Counted from the first letter of the stretch, positions 34,073-43,653 are shown. The stretch is 64,000 nucleotides of DNA from an uncultured Lachnospiraceae bacterium (GCA_947173495.1 CAMWFQ010000012.1:1-64000), one strand, 5' to 3'. Numbers and translations: made by a program. The notes: generated by a model not told the origin, from the letters alone.

Positions 34073-34266
34073 TCTATATGCGGGCCTGTGCAATCGAGCA
34101 GGGGAAACGCTTTCTTCCCTGCTCGCGCGCCGGGCACCCGTCAGCTCCTGCTGACATTTCTCCTCTGGGTGCCCGTGTGCAATCGAGTAGGGAAGGTTTT
34201 CTCCCTGCTCGCGCGCCGGGCACCCGTCAGCTCCTGCTGACATTTCTCCTCTGGGTGCCCGTGTGC
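34073..34266 (+). repeat. Terminator-linked nested-hairpin repeat, array A3 (about 2.1 units)
   Basis: A short right-end remnant of the GCGGGCC type (34073-34090) followed by two near-identical units (34091-34179, 34180-34266). Stem I is CGAGCAGGGGAA or CGAGTAGGGAAG paired with a CCCTGCTCG partner. Stem II is C-GGGCACCC paired with GGGTGCCC-G, with an outer GCGC/GTGC pair and bulged T, enclosing TCAGC-TCCT-GCTGA. The remnant belongs to the stem type of A2 and A4. It abuts the T-tract of the crh terminator. Confidence 0.85.
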
Positions 34267-34267
34267 A

Positions 34268-34304
34268 TTAAAAAGGAGCAAAGCTTTTGTACCGGCTTTG
34301 CTCT
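34268..34304 (-). terminator. Intrinsic terminator of the hprK-crh cluster
   Basis: GAGCAAAGC (34276-34284) pairs with GCTTTGCTC (34295-34303). On the minus strand CCTTTTTAATG follows. It ends the hprK to crh run. Confidence 0.85.
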
Positions 34305-34316
34305 CTTTTATTATTT

Positions 34317-34577
34317 TTATTGTCTGTTTCCGCTCAAATATTCTTCAATGGACTGCATCGCTTCTTCTTCGTCCTTCCCATCCGCGGACACTGTTACAAA
34401 TTCACCTGTACCCAGCGCCAGACTCATCATTCCCATAATACTCTTTGCATTTACTTTTTTACCCTCTGATTTAATATAAACAGAGCTTTCGTGCTGACTT
34501 GCCACCTGTACCAGTATCGCTACAGGTCTGGCCTCAAGTCCACCGTTTAACTGAATTTTAATAGATTTTTCTATCAT
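34317..34577 (-). CDS. crh: HPr-like regulatory protein (Crh-like, no His-15)
   Basis: 86 residues, HPr fold. In HPr the active-site His-15 (GLHARPA) accepts phosphate from PEP. Here the loop reads GGLEARPV with Glu at exactly position 15, so it cannot work in sugar transport. Ser-46 in AKSIMGMMS is kept, as in Crh of Bacillus (where residue 15 is Gln). The gene lies directly after whiA, the same place as crh in Bacillus, and the cluster contains hprK, the kinase for Ser-46. A role as a CcpA co-repressor is the obvious reading. Start ATG at 34577 after AGGAGGAGTTATT. Confidence 0.85.
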   Translation of the reverse strand: MIEKSIKIQLNGGLEARPVAILVQVASQHESSVYIKSEGKKVNAKSIMGMMSLALGTGEFVTVSADGKDEEEAMQSIEEYLSGNRQ

Positions 34578-34590
34578 AATAACTCCTCCT

Positions 34591-35463
34591 TTATCCCTTA
34601 ACCTCCTCAGCCATCTCACTCAGCTTCCGTAATCTATGATTGACACCAGACTTGCCCACTGGCGGATCGAGGTATTCTCCCAACTCCTGAAGGGAGCCTT
34701 CAGGATGTTCCAGCCGGATCTCCGCCATCTGCCTTAAAGGCTCTGGAAGATTAGACAGACCGTAACGCTTCTGCAAAAGCAGAATATCCTCTATCTGTCG
34801 GTTGGCAGCTTTCACCGTCTTCGTAATATTGGCAGCCTCACAGTTCACCTGCCTGTTAACCGAATTTCGCACTTCCTTCTCAACGCGTAGATTTTCCAGA
34901 AGCATCAGAGATATATGTGCTCCCATGACATTTAAGATATCTACAATCCCTGCGCCTTCCTTCAGATATACCACATGATATTTTTTTCGTTTGACGATCC
35001 TGGCATCAATCTCAAAACCGGAGATGACCTGCTGTATCTGCAAAGCCTGCTTTTCATATTCGCATACAAATTCCAGATGATATCCCTTCCTTGGATCACT
35101 CATAGAGCCAATGCATAGAAAAGCACCCCGCAAAAAAGCACGCCTGCAACAACTGTTTTTGATAAGCAGCGGATGAATTTCTTCAGATATCTGATTCATC
35201 ACGCCCCTGTCATCTAAAACCTTAATCGCCTGCAATACTGTATCAACATTATCCTTTATAATAAATGTTTTCTTCAGCAATGTAAAGTATTTTCTGACAG
35301 CTGGAGAATTTTCGGACAATATTACTATTTGCGTCAGATTATCTTCTCCTGTTTCAATTTTACATCCAAAATGAACAATTGCCGAAAGTTCTGCCAGTCT
35401 GCAGTGCCTGGCGCCTGGAACCACCTTTTCCAGCTCTTCCTTCACATCTGATGAAAATGACAT
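34591..35463 (-). CDS. whiA: DNA-binding protein WhiA
   Basis: 290 residues, slightly shorter than the usual 310. N-terminal LAGLIDADG-like degenerate homing-endonuclease domain (RRAFLRGAFLCIGSMSDPRKGYHLEF), then the C-terminal helix-turn-helix with NCEAANITKTVKAANRQIEDI and SGVNHRLRKL. It is involved in cell division, chromosome segregation or sporulation control in Gram-positives. Stop to start of crh is about 13 bp. In Bacillus yvcK stands between rapZ and whiA. Here only 69 bp separate them and yvcK is absent. Confidence 0.95.
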   Translation of the reverse strand: MSFSSDVKEELEKVVPGARHCRLAELSAIVHFGCKIETGEDNLTQIVILSENSPAVRKYFTLLKKTFIIKDNVDTVLQAIKVLDDRGVMNQISEEIHPLLIKNSCCRRAFLRGAFLCIGSMSDPRKGYHLEFVCEYEKQALQIQQVISGFEIDARIVKRKKYHVVYLKEGAGIVDILNVMGAHISLMLLENLRVEKEVRNSVNRQVNCEAANITKTVKAANRQIEDILLLQKRYGLSNLPEPLRQMAEIRLEHPEGSLQELGEYLDPPVGKSGVNHRLRKLSEMAEEVKG

Positions 35464-35532
35464 AATTCCTTTATCCTTACCTACTGTACATTACAGATTT
35501 CATCTGCAACACTACATTCATACCGTTCTCTG

Positions 35533-36396
35533 CTATATACTCTGGCCCACATCACGATGCGCGATCTTAATTCCATACTCTCCCTTATCCTTCAAATTTT
35601 CATACAGTTTGTTAGCCAGTGTAACACTTCTATGTTTGCCCCCGGTACATCCTATACCGATTACCAGCTGATATTTTCCTTCTTTCACATAATTGGGAAT
35701 CAAAAACGATACCATATCTGCCAGTTTCTCAATAAAAGTATGCGCCTCGGAAAAACTCATGACATAATCCTGAACTTCCCTGTCATTTCCTGTTTTATGC
35801 TTCAGCTCATCTACATAAAAGGGGTTAGGGAGAAATCTTACATCAAAAACCAGATCTGCATCTGCCGGAATTCCATATTTAAATCCAAATGATAAAATCG
35901 TCACAATCAGGCTGTTGTATTTTTCGTTCTGTACAAAAATTCTGTCCAGTTCTTCCTTCAGTTCCCTGGTAAGAAGATTAGATGTATCAATCACGTAATC
36001 AGCTTTCATACGAGTGCTGCCCAGTACTTCTCTCTCTCTCCTGATTCCGTCTTCTATCCGACCGCCTGGTGAAAGGGGATGCATTCTCCTGGTTTCCTTA
36101 TAGCGCTTAAGAAGTGTTCTGTCGTTTGCTTCCATGAAAAGAATCTCAAACGTGTACCCGTTTCCTTTCAGCTTCTCCAATATCCTCTGTACATCCGCAA
36201 ACGCCTGGTCTGCACGCACATCCAGCCCTAATGCAACCCTGGTAACTTCTCCTTCAGGAGTTGCAATCAGTTCAACGAACTTCTCTATCAGAAGAACCGG
36301 AAGATTGTCCACACAATAAAACCCTGCATCCTCCAGCATTCTGAGCGCTGTACTTTTTCCGCCGCCGCTCATACCTGTTACAATCACAAAGCGCAT
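35533..36396 (-). CDS. rapZ: RNase adapter/nucleotide-binding protein RapZ
   Basis: 287 residues. Walker A GMSGGGKST (about 8-16), Walker B-like IDTSN, and a C-terminal domain with IGIGCTGGKHRSVTLANKLYE, the cysteine- and histidine-containing binding pocket (known in E. coli to bind GlcN6P). Start ATG at 36396 preceded by AGGAGGAAAAGC. An upstream TTG is not supported. It overlaps neighbouring murB by no more than a few bases. In Firmicutes the protein (YvcJ) affects competence and c-di-GMP or UTP/GTP use. No GlmS/GlmZ system is visible here. Confidence 0.94.
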   Translation of the reverse strand: MRFVIVTGMSGGGKSTALRMLEDAGFYCVDNLPVLLIEKFVELIATPEGEVTRVALGLDVRADQAFADVQRILEKLKGNGYTFEILFMEANDRTLLKRYKETRRMHPLSPGGRIEDGIRREREVLGSTRMKADYVIDTSNLLTRELKEELDRIFVQNEKYNSLIVTILSFGFKYGIPADADLVFDVRFLPNPFYVDELKHKTGNDREVQDYVMSFSEAHTFIEKLADMVSFLIPNYVKEGKYQLVIGIGCTGGKHRSVTLANKLYENLKDKGEYGIKIAHRDVGQSI

Positions 36397-36407
36397 GCTT
36401 TTCCTCC

Positions 36408-37328
36408 TCAAAAATCCCCCAGCAAAATCACTTCTGGTTCCAATGAGACTCCTGTGTCTTCTTTTACCTTTTTCTGCACCTTCTGTATCACTTCCATAAC
36501 ATCAGCTGCAGAGGCTCTGCCTGTATTAACAACAAATCCGCAATGCTTTTCAGAAACCCTTGCATCTCCTACAGAATATCCTTTAAGCCCTGCATCCATG
36601 ATAAGCTTCCCTGCAAAATATCCCTGCGGCCTTTTAAAGGTACTTCCCGCACTTGCGAATTCCAGGGGCTGTTTTGCTTTTCTTTGCTGTGCCAGTTCCT
36701 CCATTTTGGCCTGAATCTTCTCAGGATCTCCCGGCCTAAGCCTCAGCAATACCTCCAGCACAATAAGAGGCCTGCTTTTTATAATGCTGGTGCGGTAACC
36801 GAATTCCATGGAATCTCCTTCAAGCGTAATCACCTGCCCCTTCTCATCCATAACTGTTACCTGCGCCACCACCTGTTTCATCTCTCCGCCATAAGCTCCT
36901 GCATTCATTACAATGCCTCCGCCTATTGTGCCTGGAATCCCTGACGCGAATTCCAGCCCTGCAAGTCCCTTCTGCTGAGCGTATTTTGCCACCTGACATA
37001 AGAGGGCGCCTGCCTGTGCCCTGATATTGCTATTTTCCAGCGCCATACCGTTCATTCCGCTGCCTATCTGTAAAATAACACCTTCATATCCCAAATCTCC
37101 TACCAGAAGATTGCTCCCGTTCCCCAGCACAAAGTACGGAACGCCTCTTTCCTTCAGGCCAGGAACAAGCTTTGAAAGCTGCCCGGCATTACTGATCTTC
37201 ACAAAGCACCGGGCTTTGCCTCCAATCCGAAAGGTCGTATGCTTATCCATAGGTTCATTTAACAAAATATTATCTTTGGGCACGTGTACACCAATGAATT
37301 CATAAGTAAATGAACTGATTTTTCCCAT
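36408..37328 (-). CDS. murB: UDP-N-acetylenolpyruvoylglucosamine reductase
   Basis: 306 residues. Flavoenzyme that makes UDP-MurNAc. FAD-binding motifs GNGSNLLVGD near 74-83, GLAGLEFASGIPGTIGGGIVMNAGAYGGEM near 120-149, the catalytic region with RTSIIK, GSTFKRPQGYFAGKLI with the proton-donating Ser, and the C-terminal CGFVVNTGRASAADV. The start is ATG at 37328 with AAAGGAAAAA; a TTG seven codons upstream is not needed. Type IIb form by length. Same-strand neighbour of rapZ in the envelope/catabolite cluster. Confidence 0.97.
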   Translation of the reverse strand: MGKISSFTYEFIGVHVPKDNILLNEPMDKHTTFRIGGKARCFVKISNAGQLSKLVPGLKERGVPYFVLGNGSNLLVGDLGYEGVILQIGSGMNGMALENSNIRAQAGALLCQVAKYAQQKGLAGLEFASGIPGTIGGGIVMNAGAYGGEMKQVVAQVTVMDEKGQVITLEGDSMEFGYRTSIIKSRPLIVLEVLLRLRPGDPEKIQAKMEELAQQRKAKQPLEFASAGSTFKRPQGYFAGKLIMDAGLKGYSVGDARVSEKHCGFVVNTGRASAADVMEVIQKVQKKVKEDTGVSLEPEVILLGDF

Positions 37329-37351
37329 TTTTTTCCTTTCATCTGACAATT

Positions 37352-38296
37352 TTACAGGACGCTGTCCAACACCAGTCTGGCCGCTCCATAAATACCCGCA
37401 TCATTTCCCAGTGTGGCAAGCGCAAATTTTACCCCGCGGTTTGCAAGAAATACATTCTTTTCATAATGGGGCCTTATATAGTCGATCAGGACTTCTCCCG
37501 CTTTCGAAACACCGCCTCCAAGCACAATTGTATCAGGATTGACGACGGTAGCAACGGCTGCAAGAGCATCTCCCAGATATTTTCCGAATTCCTCCGCAAT
37601 CTCTATCGCAAGGGGATCCCCCTGTTTTACCGCATCAAATACCGTTTTGGCTGAGATTTCTTTCTGGCGAAGAACACTATCTTTGCTGCTTTCTGCAAGT
37701 TTTCTCCTGGCCAGTCTCGTAACTCCCGTAGCAGAGGCAAACTGTTCAAGGCATCCTCTGTTTCCACAGTTACAGACTTCCCTCTCCTCATCCTCCACAT
37801 GCATATGGCCAATCTCACCGCCGGCTCCGCTTATGCCCGCAAGAACCTTTCCATTTATGATTATGCCGCCGCCAACTCCGGTTCCCAGTGTCACTACGAT
37901 CAGGTCATTACTTCCCTGTCCGCCACCCTTCCACATCTCTCCAAGAGCCGCTACGTTTGCATCATTTCCCGCCATCACAGGTATATGCAGAATATTTTCC
38001 AGGGTCTCTTTTATACTGAACGTTCCCCAGCCCAGATTTACTGCCTTATGCACAACTCCGACAGCATCAACGGGACCGGGCGCTCCTGCTCCTACCCCGG
38101 CAACCCTGTCCGGAGAGATTTGTTTTTCTTTCATTTTATTTTGAATGCTTTCTGCAATATCCGGCAGTATCCGGCTTCCCTCCTCTTCTGTTCTGGTGGG
38201 AATTTCCCATTTATCAAGAAGATTTCCCTTCACATCAAAAAAGCCGAGCTTTACTGTTGTTCCGCCAATGTCCACCCCAAATACATACTTATCCAT
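37352..38296 (-). CDS. ROK-family glucokinase
   Basis: 314 residues. N-terminal DIGGTTVKLG phosphate loop, GAGAPGPVD, the catalytic GNDANVAALGE, the GTGVGGGIIINGK region and the ROK zinc motif CNCGNRGCLEQ (about 175-185). ATP-dependent glucose phosphorylation is the best reading of this domain pattern. A different N-acetylhexosamine acceptor cannot be excluded. It has no helix-turn-helix, so it is not a NagC/XylR-type repressor. Ribosome binding site GAGAGGGACAG. It sits between murB and hprK. Confidence 0.92.
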   Translation of the reverse strand: MDKYVFGVDIGGTTVKLGFFDVKGNLLDKWEIPTRTEEEGSRILPDIAESIQNKMKEKQISPDRVAGVGAGAPGPVDAVGVVHKAVNLGWGTFSIKETLENILHIPVMAGNDANVAALGEMWKGGGQGSNDLIVVTLGTGVGGGIIINGKVLAGISGAGGEIGHMHVEDEEREVCNCGNRGCLEQFASATGVTRLARRKLAESSKDSVLRQKEISAKTVFDAVKQGDPLAIEIAEEFGKYLGDALAAVATVVNPDTIVLGGGVSKAGEVLIDYIRPHYEKNVFLANRGVKFALATLGNDAGIYGAARLVLDSVL

Positions 38297-38359
38297 ATAC
38301 TGTCCCTCTCTTTATCTTTATTATTGTTCTCCTGATTTATGCTTCCTCTCAAAAATAAT

Positions 38360-39301
38360 TTAAAGATCATCTTCATCCCGGCCTCTTGCCAGCGACTCCT
38401 GCACCCTCCGATATAGCTCCTGAGCTGCATTATATCCCATCTTTTTCTGCCGGTGATTGATCGCTGCGGATTCACAGATCAACGCCAGATTCCGCCCTGG
38501 CCGGATTGGAATATTATGACAGACCACTTTATTTCCCAGATATTCTATATAATTCTCTTCCAGGCCCAGTCTGTCGTATTCTTTCTCTTTATCCCAATCC
38601 TCCAAATGAATGACCAGATCAATGTTTTGAGTATCCATAACACTGGACACGCCAAACAATGCCTTCACATCAACAATGCCGATCCCCCTGAGTTCAATGA
38701 AATGCTTGGTAATATCCGGCGCTGAACCCACCAGAGAATCATCACTCACCTTTCTGATCTCAACTGCGTCATCCGTGACCAGACGGTGCCCTCTCTTGAT
38801 CAGCTCCAAAGCCGCCTCAGATTTGCCAATCCCGCTCTCACCTGTAATCAGAACTCCTTCACCATAAACGTCCACCAATACACCATGAACTGAAATGCAT
38901 GGCGCCAGCTTAACGTTCAGCCATCTGATGATTTCCGCCATAAAAGAGGAAGTTGCCTTTTTTGTCATCAAAAGAGGAACATTATTCTCCAATGCCATTC
39001 TGAGGAATAATTCATCCGGCTTCAGTTCCCGGCAAAAAACGATCACCGGTATATCGCAGGAGAGGAGCCGCATATAAATCTCCTTTTTTCTCTCCTCCGG
39101 CAGGCCCTCCATATAAGTATATTCCACAAATCCGATGATCTGCAGTCTGGTTGCCTCAAAATGTTCAAAGTATCCTGCCAGCTGAAGCGATGGTCTGTTG
39201 ATATCCGGCTGTTTGATCTTTATCCTGGAAATATCCAGTTCCGGGGTCAGATTTTCCAGTTTCATTTTTTCAATAATCTGTTCCAAACTAACACTCGCCA
39301 T
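38360..39301 (-). CDS. hprK: HPr kinase/phosphorylase
   Basis: 313 residues. It phosphorylates and dephosphorylates Ser-46 of HPr and Crh in response to fructose 1,6-bisphosphate. N-terminal DRTGG-like sensor domain, Walker A GESGIGKS at 154-161, the catalytic ITDDAVEI-type loop (LVTDDAVEIRKV), and the HprK signature LRGIGIVDVKALFG (about 204-217). This gene and the Crh-like gene at 34317 are in one cluster, which supports their functional link. Confidence 0.96.
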   Translation of the reverse strand: MASVSLEQIIEKMKLENLTPELDISRIKIKQPDINRPSLQLAGYFEHFEATRLQIIGFVEYTYMEGLPEERKKEIYMRLLSCDIPVIVFCRELKPDELFLRMALENNVPLLMTKKATSSFMAEIIRWLNVKLAPCISVHGVLVDVYGEGVLITGESGIGKSEAALELIKRGHRLVTDDAVEIRKVSDDSLVGSAPDITKHFIELRGIGIVDVKALFGVSSVMDTQNIDLVIHLEDWDKEKEYDRLGLEENYIEYLGNKVVCHNIPIRPGRNLALICESAAINHRQKKMGYNAAQELYRRVQESLARGRDEDDL

Positions 39302-39365
39302 ACCCTGCTCCTTTTCTGCTTCCTTTCTCTTGATTTTAACATATAAAAATCACAATCTCAATAGT

Positions 39366-41240
39366 TCAGACCCCTTCCTTTTTTTCATGAAAGAACTCAT
39401 AAATTCCCTTTGCAATATGCAACGGAATTTCATCAACAGCGGCAAGCGTTTCTATATCTGCGCTTCTCACCTCTTCGATTGATTTAAAACAACGCATCAA
39501 GGCTTTTCTTCTGGAGGGACCCACGCCTGGTATATCCTCCAGCACAGATTTTACCTGCGCCTTGGAACGCAGCGATCTGTGATACTCAATGGCAAACCTG
39601 TGGGCTTCGTCCTGTATTCTGGTAATCAGCTTAAAGCCTTCACTCCCCCTGTCTATCACTATTTCCTTATTATTATAATAAAGCCCTCTGGTATTATGAT
39701 TATCGTCCTTTACCATACCGCACACCGGGATATTCAAGTGAAGTTCTTCCAGAACTTTAAGCGCAATATTTACCTGCCCTTTTCCTCCATCCATAAGCAA
39801 TAAATCGGGAAATTTTGTAAAACTTCCAAATTCTTTCTCCAGTTCCTTATCCTCCAGAACCTTCTGCTCTTCCATCCCATGCAGGAATCTCCTGGTCAGA
39901 ACCTCCTTCATACATGCATAATCATCAGGCCCTGAAACAGTTCTGATACGAAACTTTCGGTAATCGCTGCGCTTGGGCTTCCCCTTCTCATAGACCACCA
40001 TAGACCCGACATTGGCAAAACCGCTGATGTTGGAAATATCATATGCTTCCATGCGATTTACATTTTCAATTCCGAGAAGCGCAGCTATCTCTCTGACCGC
40101 GCCTATGGTACGTCCCTCCTCTCTTCGAATTCGTTCTTTATCCTGGCTTAATATCAACATTGCATTTTTTGCCGCCAGCTCTACCAGTTTTTCTTTATAT
40201 CCGATTTTGGGTATCTTAATATAAACCCTGCTTCCTTTACGTCTGGTAAGCCACTGCTCTATCACCTCTATATCCTCAATAGACTCCTGAAGCATCAGCT
40301 CCCTGGGAATAAAAGGCGTTCCCGCGTAAAACTGTTTCACAAAATCCAGCAGTATCTGCTCCCTGGGCGTTCCTGATACATGCGCCATATAAAAATGTTC
40401 TCTTCCAATCAGCTTCCCGTCCCGGACAAAAAACACCTGTACTACGGCGTCTCTTTCGTCCGCTGCCAGTGCAATCACATCCTTATCCTCTCCATCGCTG
40501 TCTGTAATCTTCTGTTTTAAAGCAATCTTCCTTACGCTTTCCAGAAGATCTCTATATCGGATCGCTTCCTCAAACTCCAGGTTCTCCGACGCCCTGTTCA
40601 TATTCTGTTCTAATTCCTTTAGTGTATCCTGATAGCTGCCATTCAGAAAATTCAGAGCTTTCTTTACACGCTCATCATACTTCTCCCGGGAAACATTTCC
40701 CTGGCAGGGCGCCATACACTGTCTGATATGATAATTCAGACAGGCCCGGTCATTTCCGCAATCTCTGGGAAGATTTCGGTTACAGGTTCTCAACTGATAG
40801 AGCTTGTTAATCAAGTCAATCGTATCTTTCACTGCACCGGCACTGCTGTAAGGTCCGAAGTATCTTGAATGGTCCTTTTTCATCTGCCTGGAAAACAATA
40901 CTCTGGGATAATCCTCTCCCACAGTGACTTTAATATAAGGATATGTTTTATCATCCTTAAGCAGCGTATTATATTTCGGGCAGTGTTCCTTGATCAGATT
41001 ATTTTCCAGAACCAGCGCTTCCAGCTCAGAGTCGGTCACAATATATTCAAATCGGCTGATCAGTGTCACCATTTTGTCAATTTGAGGTCCCCTGCCTGTA
41101 ATTTTACGAAAATAAGACCTGACACGATTATGCAGATCAACGGCTTTTCCCACATACATTATGCTGTCCTTCTCATCATGCATAATATACACGCCCGGGC
41201 AATGGGGAAGTTTCTTCAATTCCTCCTGGACATCAAACAT
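39366..41240 (-). CDS. uvrC: Excinuclease ABC subunit C
   Basis: 624 residues. It makes both incisions in nucleotide excision repair. In order: GIY-YIG nuclease ([20 protein letters not shown], about 14-31), an UVR domain ([14 protein letters not shown]), the RNase H-like C-terminal nuclease with [31 protein letters not shown] and KRYFGP-like blocks, and HhH motifs at the end ([13 protein letters not shown]). Ribosome binding site GGAAAATT precedes the ATG. Its end is 64 bp from hprK. Confidence 0.97.
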   Translation of the reverse strand: MFDVQEELKKLPHCPGVYIMHDEKDSIMYVGKAVDLHNRVRSYFRKITGRGPQIDKMVTLISRFEYIVTDSELEALVLENNLIKEHCPKYNTLLKDDKTYPYIKVTVGEDYPRVLFSRQMKKDHSRYFGPYSSAGAVKDTIDLINKLYQLRTCNRNLPRDCGNDRACLNYHIRQCMAPCQGNVSREKYDERVKKALNFLNGSYQDTLKELEQNMNRASENLEFEEAIRYRDLLESVRKIALKQKITDSDGEDKDVIALAADERDAVVQVFFVRDGKLIGREHFYMAHVSGTPREQILLDFVKQFYAGTPFIPRELMLQESIEDIEVIEQWLTRRKGSRVYIKIPKIGYKEKLVELAAKNAMLILSQDKERIRREEGRTIGAVREIAALLGIENVNRMEAYDISNISGFANVGSMVVYEKGKPKRSDYRKFRIRTVSGPDDYACMKEVLTRRFLHGMEEQKVLEDKELEKEFGSFTKFPDLLLMDGGKGQVNIALKVLEELHLNIPVCGMVKDDNHNTRGLYYNNKEIVIDRGSEGFKLITRIQDEAHRFAIEYHRSLRSKAQVKSVLEDIPGVGPSRRKALMRCFKSIEEVRSADIETLAAVDEIPLHIAKGIYEFFHEKKEGV

Positions 41241-41277
41241 AATTTTCCTCCTCTCACGGCCTTTTATACAGAAATAA

Positions 41278-41318
41278 GGGCATCATTATGACAAACTTCC
41301 GTCCTCGTAATGATGCCC
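41278..41318 (-). terminator. Terminator-like hairpin between ftsH and uvrC
   Basis: GGGCATCATTA (41278-41288) pairs perfectly with TAATGATGCCC (41308-41318). On the minus strand TTATTTCTG follows, a weak T-tract. Confidence 0.55.
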
Positions 41319-41340
41319 ATATCTTTTATCTTAAACCTGA

Positions 41341-43584
41341 TTAAAAATCGGAAGATACATTGGAAAAACGGCCTGTCACCCCGCCTGAATTCTGCTGCCC
41401 TGCATCCGTCGCATTTTCTTTGCCTGCAGACGATTCTGCTTTCTCTTCCTTCTGCGTCTCTTCTGAAATATCGGCCGAAGGATTGTTCTGTACCTCATCA
41501 GGTTTCCTCACGAATGATTCTTCCTGTACTGCCGTCTCCGGTTCTTTTACAGAAAGCTTATCCTGCATCTCCCCGGCTTCCGGTATTTTTTCGTTCTTGC
41601 TTCCCTCCTTGTTTTCCTCCTCAGAAGGCTCCGGAATTCCTTTTTCCCGTCGGTAAATCTTCATAAATTCCTTACCGCTTATGGTTTCTTTTTCTATTAA
41701 GTGGGCAGCCAGTTTATCCATCAGCTCTTTATTACCGGAAAGGAGTTCTTTTGCTTCCTCATAGCACTCCTTTAACAGCTCCATAACCTCTGTATCTACA
41801 TCGGAAGCGGTTCTGTCACTACAGGTAAGGCGCGCTCCTCCTCCCAGGTATTCGCTTTCCACTGTGGCCAGTCCCATCAGGCCAAAACGTTTGCTCATTC
41901 CAAAGCGGGTGACCATATTGGTTGCGATATTGGTTGCCTGTTCAATATCATTTGCTGCGCCCGTCGTCACATTTCCAAATATAATCTCCTCCGCCGCACG
42001 TCCTCCCAGCAGACTTACCAGCCTGTCATGGAGTTCCGCTTTCGTCTGAAGATACTTTTCCTCCTCAGGCACATGCATTACATAGCCAAGTGCTCCCATA
42101 GTCCGTGGCACAATCGTTATCTTTTGTACCGGCTCCGAATTTTTCTGGAGGGCACTGATCAGCGCATGACCAACTTCATGATAGGAAACAATCTTACGCT
42201 CTTCCTTGCTCATAATACGGTCTTTTTTCTCTTTACCCACCAGAACCTGTTCCACCGCATCAAATAAATCTTTCTGTGTCACGTATTCTCTGCCATGCTG
42301 TACTGCATTAATGGCCGCCTCATTAATCATATTGGCCAGGTCCGCACCTACGGCTCCGCTGGTAGCCAGCGCAATGGCATCCAGATCCACACTCTCATCC
42401 AGATGAACATCCTTGGCATGTACCTTTAGAATCTCCACCCTTCCTTTCAAGTCCGGCTTATCAACGATAATTCTTCTGTCAAACCGTCCGGGCCGCAGAA
42501 GCGCCTTATCCAGAATCTCCGGCCGGTTGGTAGCCCCCAAAACCAGAATACCCTTGGATGTATCAAAACCATCCATCTCTGACAAAAGCTGATTGAGTGT
42601 CTGTTCCCTTTCTTCATTGCCTCCGCCATACTTATTGTCACGGCTGCGCCCAATGGCGTCTATTTCGTCAATAAAGATGATACAGGGTGCATTCTTGGTA
42701 GCATCCTTAAACAAGTCTCTCACTCTGGAAGCGCCCACGCCCACATATAATTCAATAAAATCCGAACCTGATAAGGAGAAAAACGGCACCTTTGCTTCTC
42801 CTGCAACCGCTTTTGCAAGCAAAGTTTTACCTGTTCCGGGAGGTCCTACCAGAAGTGCGCCTTTGGGAAGCTTTGCTCCTATCTTTACATATTTTCCCGG
42901 ATTATGAAGAAAATCCACTACCTCCTGGAGAGATTCTTTGGCTTCATCCTCCCCTGCCACATCTTTAAATGTTACTCCGGTCTCTCTCTGCACATATACC
43001 TTTGCATTGCTCTTCCCTACTCCCATGGGCCCGCCGCCCTTGGACATTTTTCGGAAAAGAAGGCTCAAAAGCCCCCACATAAGGATAAATGGAAATACGT
43101 AAGAAAGCAAAAAGCTGATCAGCGTACTGGTTCCGTCCGCCACCTGCCCTTTTACCTCCACATTATAATCAAGAAGGCGCCTGGTCAGCGTATCATCCTC
43201 TTCGATTTTCCCTGTATAGTAGCTTACAGCCGGGTTAATCCCATACATATACAGAATGGGAGACTGCGCGGCTTTCTCAGCCTTGGGCTGTATATAAATC
43301 CTGTCCGCACCGATGATTACGGATTCCACCTTCTCCTCTTCCATCATCTGGATAAACTCATTGTAGGAAATTTCCTGCTCCGAATCTCCTGTGATCAGTT
43401 TTACGAAAGAACTAACTAAAAGAAGCGACAAAAGTGCCGCAATAACAAACATAATAATATTCTGTCTTCGGGGGTCTCTTCCGGAATCTCCCGGGCCTTT
43501 AGAGCCATTATTCCCATTATTATTGGGAGGCCCCCCGTTTCCTCTTGACCCTCCGTCATATTGATTTAAATTATTTTCACTCAT
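41341..43584 (-). CDS. ftsH: ATP-dependent zinc metalloprotease FtsH
   Basis: 747 residues, at the long end of the family. A Gly/Asn-rich N-terminal tail (NLNQYDGGSRGNGGPPNNNGN), two membrane segments (about 43-63 and 148-170) flanking an external domain, AAA+ ATPase with Walker A GPPGTGKT, Walker B CIIFIDEIDAIG, SRH block RPEILDKALLRPGRFD, and the zinc site HEVGH with a later Glu/Asp. The last 120 residues are a low-complexity Glu/Pro/Ser tail with no assigned function. Membrane-bound quality-control protease. Transcribed from the promoter at 43625. Confidence 0.97.
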   Translation of the reverse strand: MSENNLNQYDGGSRGNGGPPNNNGNNGSKGPGDSGRDPRRQNIIMFVIAALLSLLLVSSFVKLITGDSEQEISYNEFIQMMEEEKVESVIIGADRIYIQPKAEKAAQSPILYMYGINPAVSYYTGKIEEDDTLTRRLLDYNVEVKGQVADGTSTLISFLLSYVFPFILMWGLLSLLFRKMSKGGGPMGVGKSNAKVYVQRETGVTFKDVAGEDEAKESLQEVVDFLHNPGKYVKIGAKLPKGALLVGPPGTGKTLLAKAVAGEAKVPFFSLSGSDFIELYVGVGASRVRDLFKDATKNAPCIIFIDEIDAIGRSRDNKYGGGNEEREQTLNQLLSEMDGFDTSKGILVLGATNRPEILDKALLRPGRFDRRIIVDKPDLKGRVEILKVHAKDVHLDESVDLDAIALATSGAVGADLANMINEAAINAVQHGREYVTQKDLFDAVEQVLVGKEKKDRIMSKEERKIVSYHEVGHALISALQKNSEPVQKITIVPRTMGALGYVMHVPEEEKYLQTKAELHDRLVSLLGGRAAEEIIFGNVTTGAANDIEQATNIATNMVTRFGMSKRFGLMGLATVESEYLGGGARLTCSDRTASDVDTEVMELLKECYEEAKELLSGNKELMDKLAAHLIEKETISGKEFMKIYRREKGIPEPSEEENKEGSKNEKIPEAGEMQDKLSVKEPETAVQEESFVRKPDEVQNNPSADISEETQKEEKAESSAGKENATDAGQQNSGGVTGRFSNVSSDF

Positions 43585-43624
43585 GGTATTGCTCCATCTA
43601 TTCTCTTATTTTTACTTCCTCTTC

Positions 43625-43653
43625 ATTATAGTGACTGACTAACCATAAATCAA
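43625..43653 (-). promoter_or_regulatory. Sigma-A promoter of ftsH
   Basis: TTGATT (43648-43653), 17-nt spacer and perfect TATAAT (43625-43630) on the minus strand. Confidence 0.75.

Noticed and set aside
31850-34266. Tandem palindromic repeats that might be mistaken for a CRISPR array
   Set aside because: Units are about 90 bp, adjacent without unique spacers of constant length, and there are no cas genes. They are structured intergenic repeats.
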